This document shows positions 8,164-15,739 of a stretch of 64,000 nucleotides of DNA, in pieces. The stretch is from JAVDCA01 sp035293985. GTDB taxonomy: Bacteria > Pseudomonadota > Alphaproteobacteria > Rhizobiales > Xanthobacteraceae. Location: assembly GCA_035293985.1 (NCBI GenBank), contig DATGLS010000031.1:62001-126000 (forward strand). Direction: 5' to 3'. The number at the start of each line of letters is the position of its first letter. Position 1 is the first letter of the stretch. The notes under the pieces are model-generated. The model made no database searches, was not told where the DNA came from, and was given only the letters and a program-made list of their open reading frames with translations. The position numbers and the translations under genes are program-made.

Positions 8164-9621
8164 TCATGGTGCCGGTGCGCGCTGTTGTCCGCCGTTCGCC
8201 ACCAGCGCATTCGCCCCCCGCTCCATTCGGAACGGCGAGCGCTCGCCGAGATTTCGCTCGAAGGCCTCGCCGTAATTGCCGACATGCACGATGACGCGCG
8301 CCGCCCAGTCGGCGCCCAAGCCGGCAACATCGCCATACGGGCCGTTATCGCCGAGCAGCCGGCCCACCGCCGGGTTCCCGAGTTGCCGTGCGGATCGGAT
8401 GACAGCCTGCGACACACCCAGGTCCTCGGCCGCGACCATGGCGTAGTGCGTCCAGGTGACGAGCTTGAGCCATTCGTCGTCGCCGGCGCGCACGACCGGC
8501 GCGAGCTGTTCGTCCGAGATCAGCCCGGGCAGGATGACGTACTGGTTTGGTGCCGCCATCCTGCTGAGGAAGAGATAGAGCTCCGAGCGGTCGGTCGCGA
8601 TTGCGTTGCAGCGGCCCTCCTCAAAGGCTTTGAGTTGCTCCTCCCCACTGGCGAACGGGTGCCGAGCCAATTTCATCTTGTGGGCGCGAAAATAGCGGAC
8701 GACGTCCTGCTCGCTCGTATTTCCAGCGCGGACGCATACGTCGGCGCCGTCGAGCTCGAGGGGCGATTTGAGCGCCAGGTCGCGGCGGACCATGAAGGCG
8801 GTGCCGTCGTAGAAATTCGTCGCGCCGAAGCGCACACCGAGCTTCTCCCGCTCCGCGCTCCTCGCCGTATTGCGCGCCAGGAGGTCGACGTCGCCGGCGA
8901 GCAGCGCCGTGAAGCGCTCCGCGGCTGGCAGCGCGAGGAACTTGACCCGGGCGGGATCGTCGAAGATCGCGGCCGCGATGCCGCGGCAGAGGTCGACATC
9001 GAGGCCGGACCACGCGCCCTGCGGATCCGGGATTGAAAATCCGGGTATTCCGATCGACACGCCGCAGCGCAGGACTCCCCGTCGGCGCACGTCGGAGAGC
9101 GTGGGCGACGCGGACCCGACCGGCGGCACGCTTGCCGGCGGCGGGTCGGCGCGCGCGGCTGCGGCGATCGCGGCAAACTCCTGGCTCCCCGCCGCCATCT
9201 CGGCGACCGCCTTCGGATCGAGCCGCTCGGCGGCCACGTAGTCGGTCACCGCGCGCGCGCGGTCGCCCTTGAGCGCATAGGCGAGCGCGCGGCTCGCATG
9301 CGCCGTGACGTTCTGCGGCGCGAGCCTGATCGCCTCGCCGCAGTCCACGATGGCGCGGTCGAGGTCGCCCTGCGCAACATAGAGGCCGCCGCGATAGATC
9401 AGTGCGTCGGCGCGGCTCGTTGCCGGCTCCTCGGCATTGTCGATGATGCGGCCGCAGGCCGCGATGGCGCGCGAAGCGTCGCCGCTCGCGCAGTCGTCCC
9501 ACTCCTGCTGGGTCGCCGCGGCGGCGAGAACGATCCCAGCTTGCCCGGCCCAGATGGCGAGGGACAGCGCAAGGACGGCGAAAACTTTGGCGCAGCGCTC
9601 GAGTAGCGTCATCCTGGTCAC
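8164..9621 (-). CDS. TPR domain fused to amino-acid-type periplasmic solute-binding protein
   Basis: The 485-residue protein has an N-terminal signal sequence (hydrophobic core about residues 12-34, ending VLAAAA). A TPR-like helical region at about 40-130 follows (ALIYRGGLYVAQGDLDRAI, then ASRALAYALKGDRARAV) and then a Pro-rich linker. From about 175 it matches an SBP_bac_3 domain of the general amino-acid AapJ type: RRRGVLRCGVS, GAWSGLDVDLCRGIAAAIF, DVDLLARNTARS and NLGERSPFRMERG near the end. AapJ proteins normally feed an ABC permease, but no permease gene lies nearby. The TPR module suggests an extracytoplasmic sensing or scaffold role instead of simple import. It is followed on the same strand by the hyuB remnant. 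Confidence 0.75.
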   Translation of the reverse strand: MTRMTLLERCAKVFAVLALSLAIWAGQAGIVLAAAATQQEWDDCASGDASRAIAACGRIIDNAEEPATSRADALIYRGGLYVAQGDLDRAIVDCGEAIRLAPQNVTAHASRALAYALKGDRARAVTDYVAAERLDPKAVAEMAAGSQEFAAIAAAARADPPPASVPPVGSASPTLSDVRRRGVLRCGVSIGIPGFSIPDPQGAWSGLDVDLCRGIAAAIFDDPARVKFLALPAAERFTALLAGDVDLLARNTARSAEREKLGVRFGATNFYDGTAFMVRRDLALKSPLELDGADVCVRAGNTSEQDVVRYFRAHKMKLARHPFASGEEQLKAFEEGRCNAIATDRSELYLFLSRMAAPNQYVILPGLISDEQLAPVVRAGDDEWLKLVTWTHYAMVAAEDLGVSQAVIRSARQLGNPAVGRLLGDNGPYGDVAGLGADWAARVIVHVGNYGEAFERNLGERSPFRMERGANALVANGGQQRAPAP

Positions 9622-9655
9622 GGCAAACGAGGCCGGCGCGCGGAAGGGATTCGGC

Positions 9656-10180
9656 TCATTGCTTCTCCAGCGCGTTCACGGCGTCGTCGAAGCCGACGAA
9701 AGTCATCGGCAGCGTCATGTCGGTTTGCAAGGCGTTCTTGTAAACGACTCGGGCGGGCTCCTTTTGCGACCGCAGTCTCTTCACATCGGCCTCGACGAGG
9801 TCGAACTCGGCAAGGCAGCGGACGCTGAGACACCACTCGAAAGGAGCCGAGAGCGCCGGCGTATCGTCGGCAAATGCGATCTTCAAGCCCGTCGCAAGCC
9901 ACACGTTCGCTGCGATCTGGACAGTCGCAGTAAAGTGCCCGCTCTTCGACGATCGTCCGAACGAGATCTGTGCCGCCGCGACATTGCCCTGCTTGACGAG
10001 ATGGATCAATCCGCAGGATTTGCTGCCGTTGGCGGCGACCGCGCAGGATAGGGTCCAGTCCCCATAGGTGGCGGATGTCCGCTGCGGCGTCTGCGCGTTC
10101 GCGGCGCCGGGTGCGAGAAAAAGCATCGCGAGAATCGCGGCAAGCGGCATAAGTCGCTTGCTGTTCAGCGCCGTTTTCAT
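9656..10180 (-). CDS. Invasion-associated locus B (IalB) family periplasmic protein
   Basis: I chose the ATG at 10178-10180 because GGAGGG lies seven bases upstream; the longer GTG start would overlap that site. The 174-residue product has a signal peptide ending APGAANA. Conserved IalB-family features follow: YGDWTLSC near the mature N-terminus, a CGLIHLV segment, VWLATGLKIAF, and the C-terminal pair WCLSVRCLAEFDL with a final FVGFDDAVNAL. IalB proteins are small secreted proteins found widely in Hyphomicrobiales; their biochemical role is not settled outside Bartonella. It lies between two other exported-protein genes on the same strand, with short gaps. Confidence 0.85.
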   Translation of the reverse strand: MKTALNSKRLMPLAAILAMLFLAPGAANAQTPQRTSATYGDWTLSCAVAANGSKSCGLIHLVKQGNVAAAQISFGRSSKSGHFTATVQIAANVWLATGLKIAFADDTPALSAPFEWCLSVRCLAEFDLVEADVKRLRSQKEPARVVYKNALQTDMTLPMTFVGFDDAVNALEKQ

Positions 10181-10201
10181 TGCGGAACCCTCCACACCGG
10201 T

Positions 10202-11638
10202 TCACTCCAATTCGTCCCAATCCAAGGTCCAGTCGCCTGGAATATAGCGGCCTTGCCAGGGCGCGAGACCCCTCAGATCTCTCAGCCGGTCGCCCGGCGT
10301 CGGCAGGTCCGCTCCGGGAAAGTCCGGCAGCTCACAGTGCCACTCGTCACATGCGAGGTCTTGCTCGATTCTCGGATCCTGCCAAACGACCGGCTCATAG
10401 GGCCGCTCCATGCTGGGGCCATCAGGCTTGGATTCTCGATAACGGACATCGTCGAGAAAGGACTCGTCGGAAAAAGACAACAGCCAGTCGGCGATCAGAC
10501 TCGTGAGCGCGGCGTCCAGATCGGGCGTTCCCTGCACGCCCAGCGGCATCGGGCCGGTGGTGCCGATGCCGACGTCTCCATTCCCCATGCTGTTCCATCC
10601 CGGACAGCCGGTGGGCGCGCCCGCGTTCGATGGATTGAGGCCCAGCCCCCCATAAAAAATCGGGTTGCAACTGGCGGAGATTTTGTTCGGGCTCCTGGCC
10701 GCCCCGGGCGCCGGCGGCGGATAAACAGGACGCCACGGCGGCGCCGTGGGCTGCCGCGGGACCGCATTGGCCGGCTGCAATCCTGCTCGCATCGTAGCGA
10801 GCGTCGGGCGCGCGGCAGGCGGCGTCGGCGGCAGATCGCCCGGAGGACGCGGGCCCATGCCCGGCAGCCCGGGCGTTTTGTGGTGCGTTGGCCCGGGATT
10901 CGCCACCGTCGTGCCGGCACCAGGTCCTCGGTTCGGCGGCGAGACCGGCAGCAGCGCGGGCGACGGCAGGCGCGGCGGCGGATGATGCGTTGGCGACGGC
11001 GCCAGCGTCACGTTGGGCGAAACTCCGGGGGGCGGCGACGGCAGGTGCGAAGGCGTGGGAGCCGCGACCGCAGGTATCGCCGGGCTCTTATTCGGAACGC
11101 CCGGTGCGGTCGTGGGGACGGAAGGCACGGGCGGCCGCGGCGGGTCAGGAACCTCCACCAGTCTCGTCACCCAACGGCACTCTTGACGAGTCTCGCAAAC
11201 GGAGGTCGTGGTTGTTCTGGGCTGGCAGGTGCGAACCGTGTTGCATACGTTTTGAGACGTTGTGATCGGAACGCATCGCTGAACCGGCTCGCAAACCTGC
11301 CGGTACTGGGTATATGTCTGGCATTGATTGAATGTGTTGCAGAACCTTCCGTTACATTGCCGCACCGGCTGACAGTTCTGAACGGCATACGGCACGGAAC
11401 GGCATTGATTCGTATAGGTGCACTCCTGCCGAGTGGTCGCGCGAGGTGTGCAGACTTGCTGATTTGAACACTCCTCCGTCGTGCGTTGCTGAGGGTGACA
11501 GGTTTGTCGCGGCTGGCATTCCTCGAATCGCCTTTCCACCACGGCTCCATGCGCCGCGATGCTGCCAAGGAGCATAGCGCATAAGACGACGAAAGAAGAA
11601 TATGAAGCCGTCACGGCTCCTCGGTATTGGGGCTTCAT
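10202..11638 (-). CDS. Secreted protein with 16-residue cysteine repeats and a Pro-rich domain
   Basis: I place the start at the ATG at 11636-11638, where a signal peptide begins (hydrophobic core about residues 12-30); an upstream extension to 11932 is non-coding in character. The 478-residue product has sixteen cysteines at 41/47, 57/63, 73/79, 89/95, 100/106, 116/122, 132/138 and 148/154. These form eight C-x5-C pairs at a 16-residue period, with one step shortened to 11. A long Pro-rich region, about 165-385, looks extensin-like. The C-terminal acidic domain (SLIADWLLSFSDESFLDD, then DWDELE) has its own cysteine pair. I do not recognise the family. The layout suggests a disulphide-rich, wall- or surface-associated protein. 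Confidence 0.7.
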   Translation of the reverse strand: MKPQYRGAVTASYSSFVVLCAMLLGSIAAHGAVVERRFEECQPRQTCHPQQRTTEECSNQQVCTPRATTRQECTYTNQCRSVPYAVQNCQPVRQCNGRFCNTFNQCQTYTQYRQVCEPVQRCVPITTSQNVCNTVRTCQPRTTTTSVCETRQECRWVTRLVEVPDPPRPPVPSVPTTAPGVPNKSPAIPAVAAPTPSHLPSPPPGVSPNVTLAPSPTHHPPPRLPSPALLPVSPPNRGPGAGTTVANPGPTHHKTPGLPGMGPRPPGDLPPTPPAARPTLATMRAGLQPANAVPRQPTAPPWRPVYPPPAPGAARSPNKISASCNPIFYGGLGLNPSNAGAPTGCPGWNSMGNGDVGIGTTGPMPLGVQGTPDLDAALTSLIADWLLSFSDESFLDDVRYRESKPDGPSMERPYEPVVWQDPRIEQDLACDEWHCELPDFPGADLPTPGDRLRDLRGLAPWQGRYIPGDWTLDWDELE

Positions 11639-12032
11639 CTTGAGTTGATCCGCGCCATCAAACAGGTCCCGAGTCCAGATAAAGGATAAAAGTGTTATCG
11701 TTCGACCGGCATGCAGTAAACATAATTGCACAGTAATCTTACATTGCTTGATCAGACGGATCAGACGACCATCGTTATCCTGAACTCCGACGATTCGCGA
11801 CTTGGTCGTCGAGAATCGATTGCAGCAAGACGACCCCTCCGCCGATTGCCGCTTCCCCAATATCGAATCCTGCCAACATGGGGCCGCCCCTTCTTGATGG
11901 CCAAGAATTAAGCTTCGGCTGGGCTTCTGCAAGCTATGCTTCCTTGAAAATGCAGATTAATTCCAGAAATTCCCGCTATTTTTCCGAAAACAGCAAGCGC
12001 GCGGTAGAACACGAAGCAGCAGCAGTCCGATT
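11639..12032. other. Intergenic region, no gene seen
   Basis: This region lies upstream of the cysteine-repeat gene and downstream of the XRE regulator gene, both on the minus strand. It is more AT-rich than its surroundings and probably carries the promoter of the cysteine-repeat gene. The 11-base string at 11979-11989 (TTTTTCCGAAA) recurs in the same orientation at 12834-12844 on the other side of the XRE gene. No open frame here has a signal, motif or ribosome binding site that I trust. Confidence 0.4.
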
Positions 12033-12809
12033 TCAGCCGGACCCTGCCCGAATGTTGGGCGCATCCGGGTGTATTGCGATAGCGAACATCTTGCGTTCGA
12101 TATCAGTGAGGCGCGAATTGATGTCGGCGTAGTCCGCAGCCGTCGTCGGGATCGGTCCAACGGCCGAAACCATTGATTCGAGCGTCGCAGCGCTCTGCTT
12201 CACGAACAGGATCGCGGAGGTGGCGGGTTGATAAAAGTCGTCAAGCGCAGCTTGGGTCAGCACGACGCCGCGCATCGTCCTCGCGTTCCTCAAGCGCGTG
12301 AGCGTCACGAGCCGGATCGCGCCCTCGTGCCTGGTGACGAAGTGCAGAAGGCCGATGGCGTTGCTCACATAAATTTCGCCATCCTGACTGAAGTCGACGT
12401 CGCCCTGGGGTGACGCGAATTTCTGATGCTCGGCGAACACCATGCACTTCTTTTCGTCACTCCACTCGAGGGAAAAGACCGACCGGATGATGTTCCCCTT
12501 GTATGAAAAGCTTCGTCGGTAGGAAAAATAATTTCCGAGATATTCCTTGTATTGAGGCAGGGTGTAGGAGCCGTGGTCTTCGCTCGCGACCTCGATCTCC
12601 TGATCCGAATCCTGGTCCTTGAGCCTCACGCAGTCGCAGATGTCGAGGACGGTTCGCGGACGCGCGCCCTTGCCGGAGATGACATTGCGGATCGTACGCT
12701 CGTCGTAGCCGGTCTTTGCGGCCACTTCGCCCAGCGTCAGACCAAGGGCCTTCCGGGCCTCGTCGATGCGCCTGCCCAGCTCAGGCTGCTCAAATCCCAT
12801 CACCCGCAT
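12033..12809 (-). CDS. XRE-family transcriptional regulator with unknown C-terminal domain
   Basis: The 258-residue protein has an N-terminal helix-turn-helix of XRE type at about residues 8-60 (LGRRIDEARKALGLTLGEVA, then DERTIRNVISG). A second ATG three codons in (MGFEQPELG) is an equally good start. The remaining ~190 residues form a mixed alpha/beta domain (EYLGNYFSYRRSFSYKGNII, ALDDFYQPATSAILFVKQS) that I do not recognise; it could sense a ligand. An inverted repeat, TTTACCGT with ACGGTAAA, lies 36-74 bases upstream of the start and suits autoregulation. The gene stands alone among secreted-protein genes. Confidence 0.75.
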   Translation of the reverse strand: MRVMGFEQPELGRRIDEARKALGLTLGEVAAKTGYDERTIRNVISGKGARPRTVLDICDCVRLKDQDSDQEIEVASEDHGSYTLPQYKEYLGNYFSYRRSFSYKGNIIRSVFSLEWSDEKKCMVFAEHQKFASPQGDVDFSQDGEIYVSNAIGLLHFVTRHEGAIRLVTLTRLRNARTMRGVVLTQAALDDFYQPATSAILFVKQSAATLESMVSAVGPIPTTAADYADINSRLTDIERKMFAIAIHPDAPNIRAGSG

Positions 12810-12844
12810 CGCCCACGCCCCCGATCGCAGGATTTTTTCCGAAA

Positions 12845-12883
12845 TTTACCGTCATTTTTCCAGATTGGCAAGAAAACGGTAAA
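12845..12883. promoter_or_regulatory. Inverted repeat upstream of the XRE regulator (candidate operator)
   Basis: TTTACCGT at 12845-12852 and its exact complement ACGGTAAA at 12876-12883 are separated by 23 bases, so the half-sites are 31 bases apart, about three helical turns. The pair lies just upstream of the regulator start in a locally AT-rich stretch. This is the geometry of a two-site operator bound on one face of DNA; binding itself is inference. Confidence 0.45.
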
Positions 12884-13097
12884 ATTCCAGACTTCCTGCG
12901 TAGGATCGCAAGTAGAGCGGAGTTAAAGAAAAGTTCATTCAGGCTGCTGCTCGGTTAACGCCTGCTATTTTCCAAGTCTCCGCAGCATATCACGATGCAA
13001 CAGCGGTGCACCGCCGCTGCGTGTGCACGGCGACCGACGTCTGCAACAGAGCCGGCCGCCCAGTCCCCAACTGCTCTGCCAACCAAGGAGAACTCAC

Positions 13098-13241
13098 ATG
13101 CGCAAGTTCGTCATCGCCACCGCGGCCGCCGTGTCTCTGCTCGGAGCGGCGTCCGCCGCGCACGCCGGATGGTGGGATATCTACGGCTACTATCATTGCA
13201 ACTGGATCTACTGGCCGTACTACGGCTGGGTTTGCAGCTAA
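13098..13241 (+). CDS. Secreted aromatic-rich micropeptide, 47 residues
   Basis: The ATG at 13098 has an AAGGAG ribosome binding site nine bases upstream. The precursor has a textbook signal peptide (MRKFVIATAAAVSLLGAASA, cleavage after AHA at residue 23). That leaves a 24-residue mature peptide with eleven Trp or Tyr and two cysteines (34 and 46) that could form one disulphide. The gene is followed eight bases later by a strong hairpin, so it is a self-contained transcription unit. I do not know a family for it. The composition suggests a membrane- or surface-active peptide or a small structural cell-envelope component; both are guesses. Confidence 0.7.
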   Translation: MRKFVIATAAAVSLLGAASAAHAGWWDIYGYYHCNWIYWPYYGWVCS

Positions 13242-13248
13242 GCGTCTC

Positions 13249-13281
13249 GAGGCAGCCGGCGCGAAGCGTGCCGGCTGCCTC
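13249..13281 (+). terminator. Hairpin after the micropeptide gene
   Basis: A perfect 12-base-pair stem, GAGGCAGCCGGC (13249-13260) with GCCGGCTGCCTC (13270-13281), surrounds a nine-base loop. There is no T-run after it, so it may act as a terminator or as a 3' stabilising hairpin. Confidence 0.6.
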
Positions 13282-13325
13282 AGCGACGAGCGCCTTGCTC
13301 CGTTCAACCGCGCGAGAACCCCAAA

Positions 13326-13859
13326 ATGCCCCGAGTTAAACAACTTTGTCGTCGGATGTTCGTGCTGCTGACGCTTCTTGCCCTGCCGCTCGGCCTCGGC
13401 GGTTGCTTCGACAGCGACTATGACATTGCGCACCAGCTGAAGCCAGTTCGTCCGATTTCCAACGGCGCCTATTCAGGAGAGGGTCTCAAGAAGGATGTGA
13501 CGATCTCCGGCGACACCTATGAGGCGAGATCACCCGAGGACGGTGACGTTACGTTCCTGCGGTTTTATCGCGTGCCGGAGAGCGATACTTACCTGATCGT
13601 ACAAACATGGAGGCGAGACGATTCGCATCGCTTCAAATACGGCTACGCCAGGGTGCTCCCGGACAAGATCGACATCTTCATCGCGGACCATGCCGATCTT
13701 ACCTATCTCGACCGCTTGCTGAAAAAGGCGCCGAGAAATAGCGCGACGATCGCAGATGAAATCATTGATGGTCCCCGCGATACCCTTTATGTCTTGCGCG
13801 AGGTTCTGCGTCACCGGCCCGAAATGAAGAAAATCTTGACATATATGAGGGTATCGTGA
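13326..13859 (+). CDS. Putative lipoprotein, 177 residues
   Basis: The N-terminus has a charged start, a hydrophobic core and a lipobox-like LGLGGC ending at Cys 27, so the mature protein is probably lipid-anchored. The rest is a soluble alpha/beta region with GAYSGEGLKKDVTISGDTYE, FLRFYRVPESDTYLIVQTW and FKYGYARVLPDKIDIFIADH, followed by a helical C-terminus. I do not recognise the family. It follows the micropeptide hairpin on the same strand by 44 bases and may have its own promoter there. Confidence 0.7.
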   Translation: MPRVKQLCRRMFVLLTLLALPLGLGGCFDSDYDIAHQLKPVRPISNGAYSGEGLKKDVTISGDTYEARSPEDGDVTFLRFYRVPESDTYLIVQTWRRDDSHRFKYGYARVLPDKIDIFIADHADLTYLDRLLKKAPRNSATIADEIIDGPRDTLYVLREVLRHRPEMKKILTYMRVS

Positions 13860-14279
13860 GCTGAGAAGCAATGCGCGATCGACAGTCTGGATTGCCCATA
13901 TGTCTTCGAGGTCCAGCGTTGCGGTTTATGCTTGAAGCAAGGCTGCGCCTGCTATCCCACGACTCCGGCTGCCGCGCTGGCCGCAATCGGCATCGCGGCC
14001 CGCGTGTCGCGGCGATTGCCGGCGTCCGCGTTCGTTGTCGGTCGCGAAGCGGTCCGGGAAGCCGATTTCATCAGCGATCGGGGCGTGGTCAGCCGGAGCA
14101 GCCTCAGGCCGCGAGACTGATGAGATTGGTCCGGTGTGTGCGCCAAACGCTCGACCCGTCGATGAAAATAGCCATCGACATTCACCGGGGTCCCATATTT
14201 TTTGAGGAGACATACGGTTGGCATCGTGGCAATATGGGATCGCGCTGTTCGATGCGCGCGATATTCATAGGGGGGCGAA
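13860..14279. other. Intergenic region, possibly degenerate, no gene seen
   Basis: The 420 bases hold overlapping open frames on both strands, none with a ribosome binding site, a recognisable domain or consistent codon use. The right end carries the GGGGGGCGA ribosome binding site of the next gene. I see no repeat or RNA gene here. Confidence 0.4.
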
Positions 14280-14645
14280 ATGAAGCTTGTCGTCACATTG
14301 CTCTTGGCGCTGGTGCCCGCGGCAGCGGCAGCCCAGTCGGTCTCACCGTGCGCGACGCAAGATTGCGGGCTGTCGAGGCCGATAGTAACCGTATCGCTAC
14401 AGCAGAAGCAGCCCTGTACCGGTTTGAACTGTATGCACCACGCGCCACCAGTGTCCAACGCGACTGTCATTCCTGACCGTCGCGACCGTGGTAACTCGTC
14501 CAAGCCCAAGGAGCTGCAGTTCGCATGTGTAGCCAGGGGGTACATCTGCTACCGGCCCGGCTGGCCTCAAACCCTCGAGTGCTGCGGGTTGGATGCATGC
14601 GTTTGTTTCGATCAAAGCTGTGTATATCAAGTTTGCCACCCCTGA
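14280..14645 (+). CDS. Small secreted 12-cysteine protein
   Basis: The ATG follows a strong GGGGGGCGA ribosome binding site. The 121-residue precursor has a signal peptide (MKLVVTLLLALVPAAAAAQS, cleavage near residue 18). The mature part has twelve cysteines: two C-x4-C pairs (24/29 and 46/51), then a dense C-terminal module with cysteines at 83, 90, 101, 102, 107, 109, 114 and 119. That module reads C-x6-C-x10-CC-x4-C-x-C-x4-C-x4-C, reminiscent of knottin or toxin-like folds that hold an adjacent CC pair. No function can be assigned. The even cysteine count and export signal fit a disulphide-bonded extracellular protein. Confidence 0.7.
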   Translation: MKLVVTLLLALVPAAAAAQSVSPCATQDCGLSRPIVTVSLQQKQPCTGLNCMHHAPPVSNATVIPDRRDRGNSSKPKELQFACVARGYICYRPGWPQTLECCGLDACVCFDQSCVYQVCHP

Positions 14646-14801
14646 GCCTGAGCCGTTTTGCGGACTTCGGACACCCGGCTAAGACCGGCACCCGTGGGCG
14701 GCGCGCGACGGCATCAATCAAAGCGCTGGCCCGCGCCACAAGCGCGGGCCAGGGGGGTACCGACGACGGTCAGATCGGGTGCAGAGCGATCGCAAGCAGG
14801 G

Positions 14802-15167
14802 TTACTTCATCGCTGGGTGCTCGAGCATCCAGGCGTACATCGCTAGAATCTTCGAGCGATCGTCGGCCTTTGCAGCAAAAGACATCAAGAGGTGCTCGTT
14901 TCCCTTCTGCATCAAACGTTGGCGCGTGAGGAGGATATCCTCGGCAGCCGTGATTCCATTTAGGTCGGCCGGGAAGCTGATTGCATGCGCGTCGATCCTG
15001 AGCGGCGTTCGTCCCGAAGCATCTATGTTCTCGATGGCATCAAAGCTGAGGTTGAGCTCGTTACCTTCAATCCATAACTCCCCGTGATGGCGTGGAACAT
15101 CAGCGTCCGCTTCCGCAAGCTCAACAACCGTCAGCCCGTGTTCGTCGATGTCAACTACCCAGCCCAC
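14802..15167 (-). CDS. Hypothetical protein, 121 residues
   Basis: The GTG at 15165-15167 has GGGAG upstream. The protein is soluble and acidic, with an N-terminal beta-rich part (GWVVDIDEHGLTVVELAEAD, LWIEGNELNLSFDAIE) and a helical C-terminus (DRSKILAMYAWMLEHP). I do not recognise it. It follows the 15180-15599 gene by 12 bases on the same strand, so the two are probably co-transcribed and may act together, possibly as a small protein with a partner or immunity protein, but no motif supports a specific role. Confidence 0.55.
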   Translation of the reverse strand: MGWVVDIDEHGLTVVELAEADADVPRHHGELWIEGNELNLSFDAIENIDASGRTPLRIDAHAISFPADLNGITAAEDILLTRQRLMQKGNEHLLMSFAAKADDRSKILAMYAWMLEHPAMK

Positions 15168-15179
15168 CCGTGACGCTCC

Positions 15180-15599
15180 CTATTTGGCTCTCGTGATTTC
15201 GTCCGCATGCCGAACCAATCGGTCGATCAGAGTCGCTTCATCGCCGGGCGCCCATAGATCGCTATCGCTCAACAAGATTTTAAGCAAGGCTTCGCGTCCT
15301 TGCCGGTCTTTGGAGAACCGATATACGACACCAGGAATGTGATACGCCTTCCCGCCAGATTTGAAATCCACCGGTCGCGTGCGGAGCCAAATCTTGTCAT
15401 CCACGAGGTAGATTACGGCGTGCGGCACTCGCCGTTGCGTCTGGCTCCGTAAAGATGCGCTTTTGGCACGCCGGGAGCCGCCCACGCCTCGTCCAAAGAG
15501 AGCGCCAAAGAAGCCCAAGCAGAATCCCCCTTCTGCTCTCACGAGCCGGGATAAACTTGATTGGCTACCGTCACCCGTGCGGCAGGCCGATATATGCAA
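15180..15599 (-). CDS. Hypothetical protein, 139 residues, start uncertain
   Basis: The C-terminal two thirds look like a real soluble protein (PHAVIYLVDDKIWLRTRPVD, then AYHIPGVVYRFSKDRQGREA, then ATLIDRLVRHADEITRAK). The first ~55 residues are basic and Gly/Ser-rich and may be partly non-coding; no clear ribosome binding site supports the ATG at 15599. It is the upstream member of a two-gene unit with 14802-15167. I do not recognise the family. Confidence 0.5.
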   Translation of the reverse strand: MHISACRTGDGSQSSLSRLVRAEGGFCLGFFGALFGRGVGGSRRAKSASLRSQTQRRVPHAVIYLVDDKIWLRTRPVDFKSGGKAYHIPGVVYRFSKDRQGREALLKILLSDSDLWAPGDEATLIDRLVRHADEITRAK

Positions 15600-15739
15600 C
15601 AGTTGCTCATCACAATTGGATCTCCCGGAGAAGCAAAAGATAAAGATATGGTTCTCTTCTGCTTGTTCTAGTTGTTGCTCATAGGAGCTGCCTCATTGAA
15701 AGGGGGCAACTTCGCATCTCGGGGGAGACCTGAACGGCA

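Noticed and set aside
11639..11932. Extension of the cysteine-repeat protein to a start at 11932
   Set aside because: The added ~98 codons precede a clear signal peptide, which must be at the N-terminus.
13871..14476. A 201-codon plus-strand frame between the lipoprotein and the 12-cysteine gene
   Set aside because: It overlaps the better-supported 14280-14645 gene out of frame and has no signal, motif or ribosome binding site.
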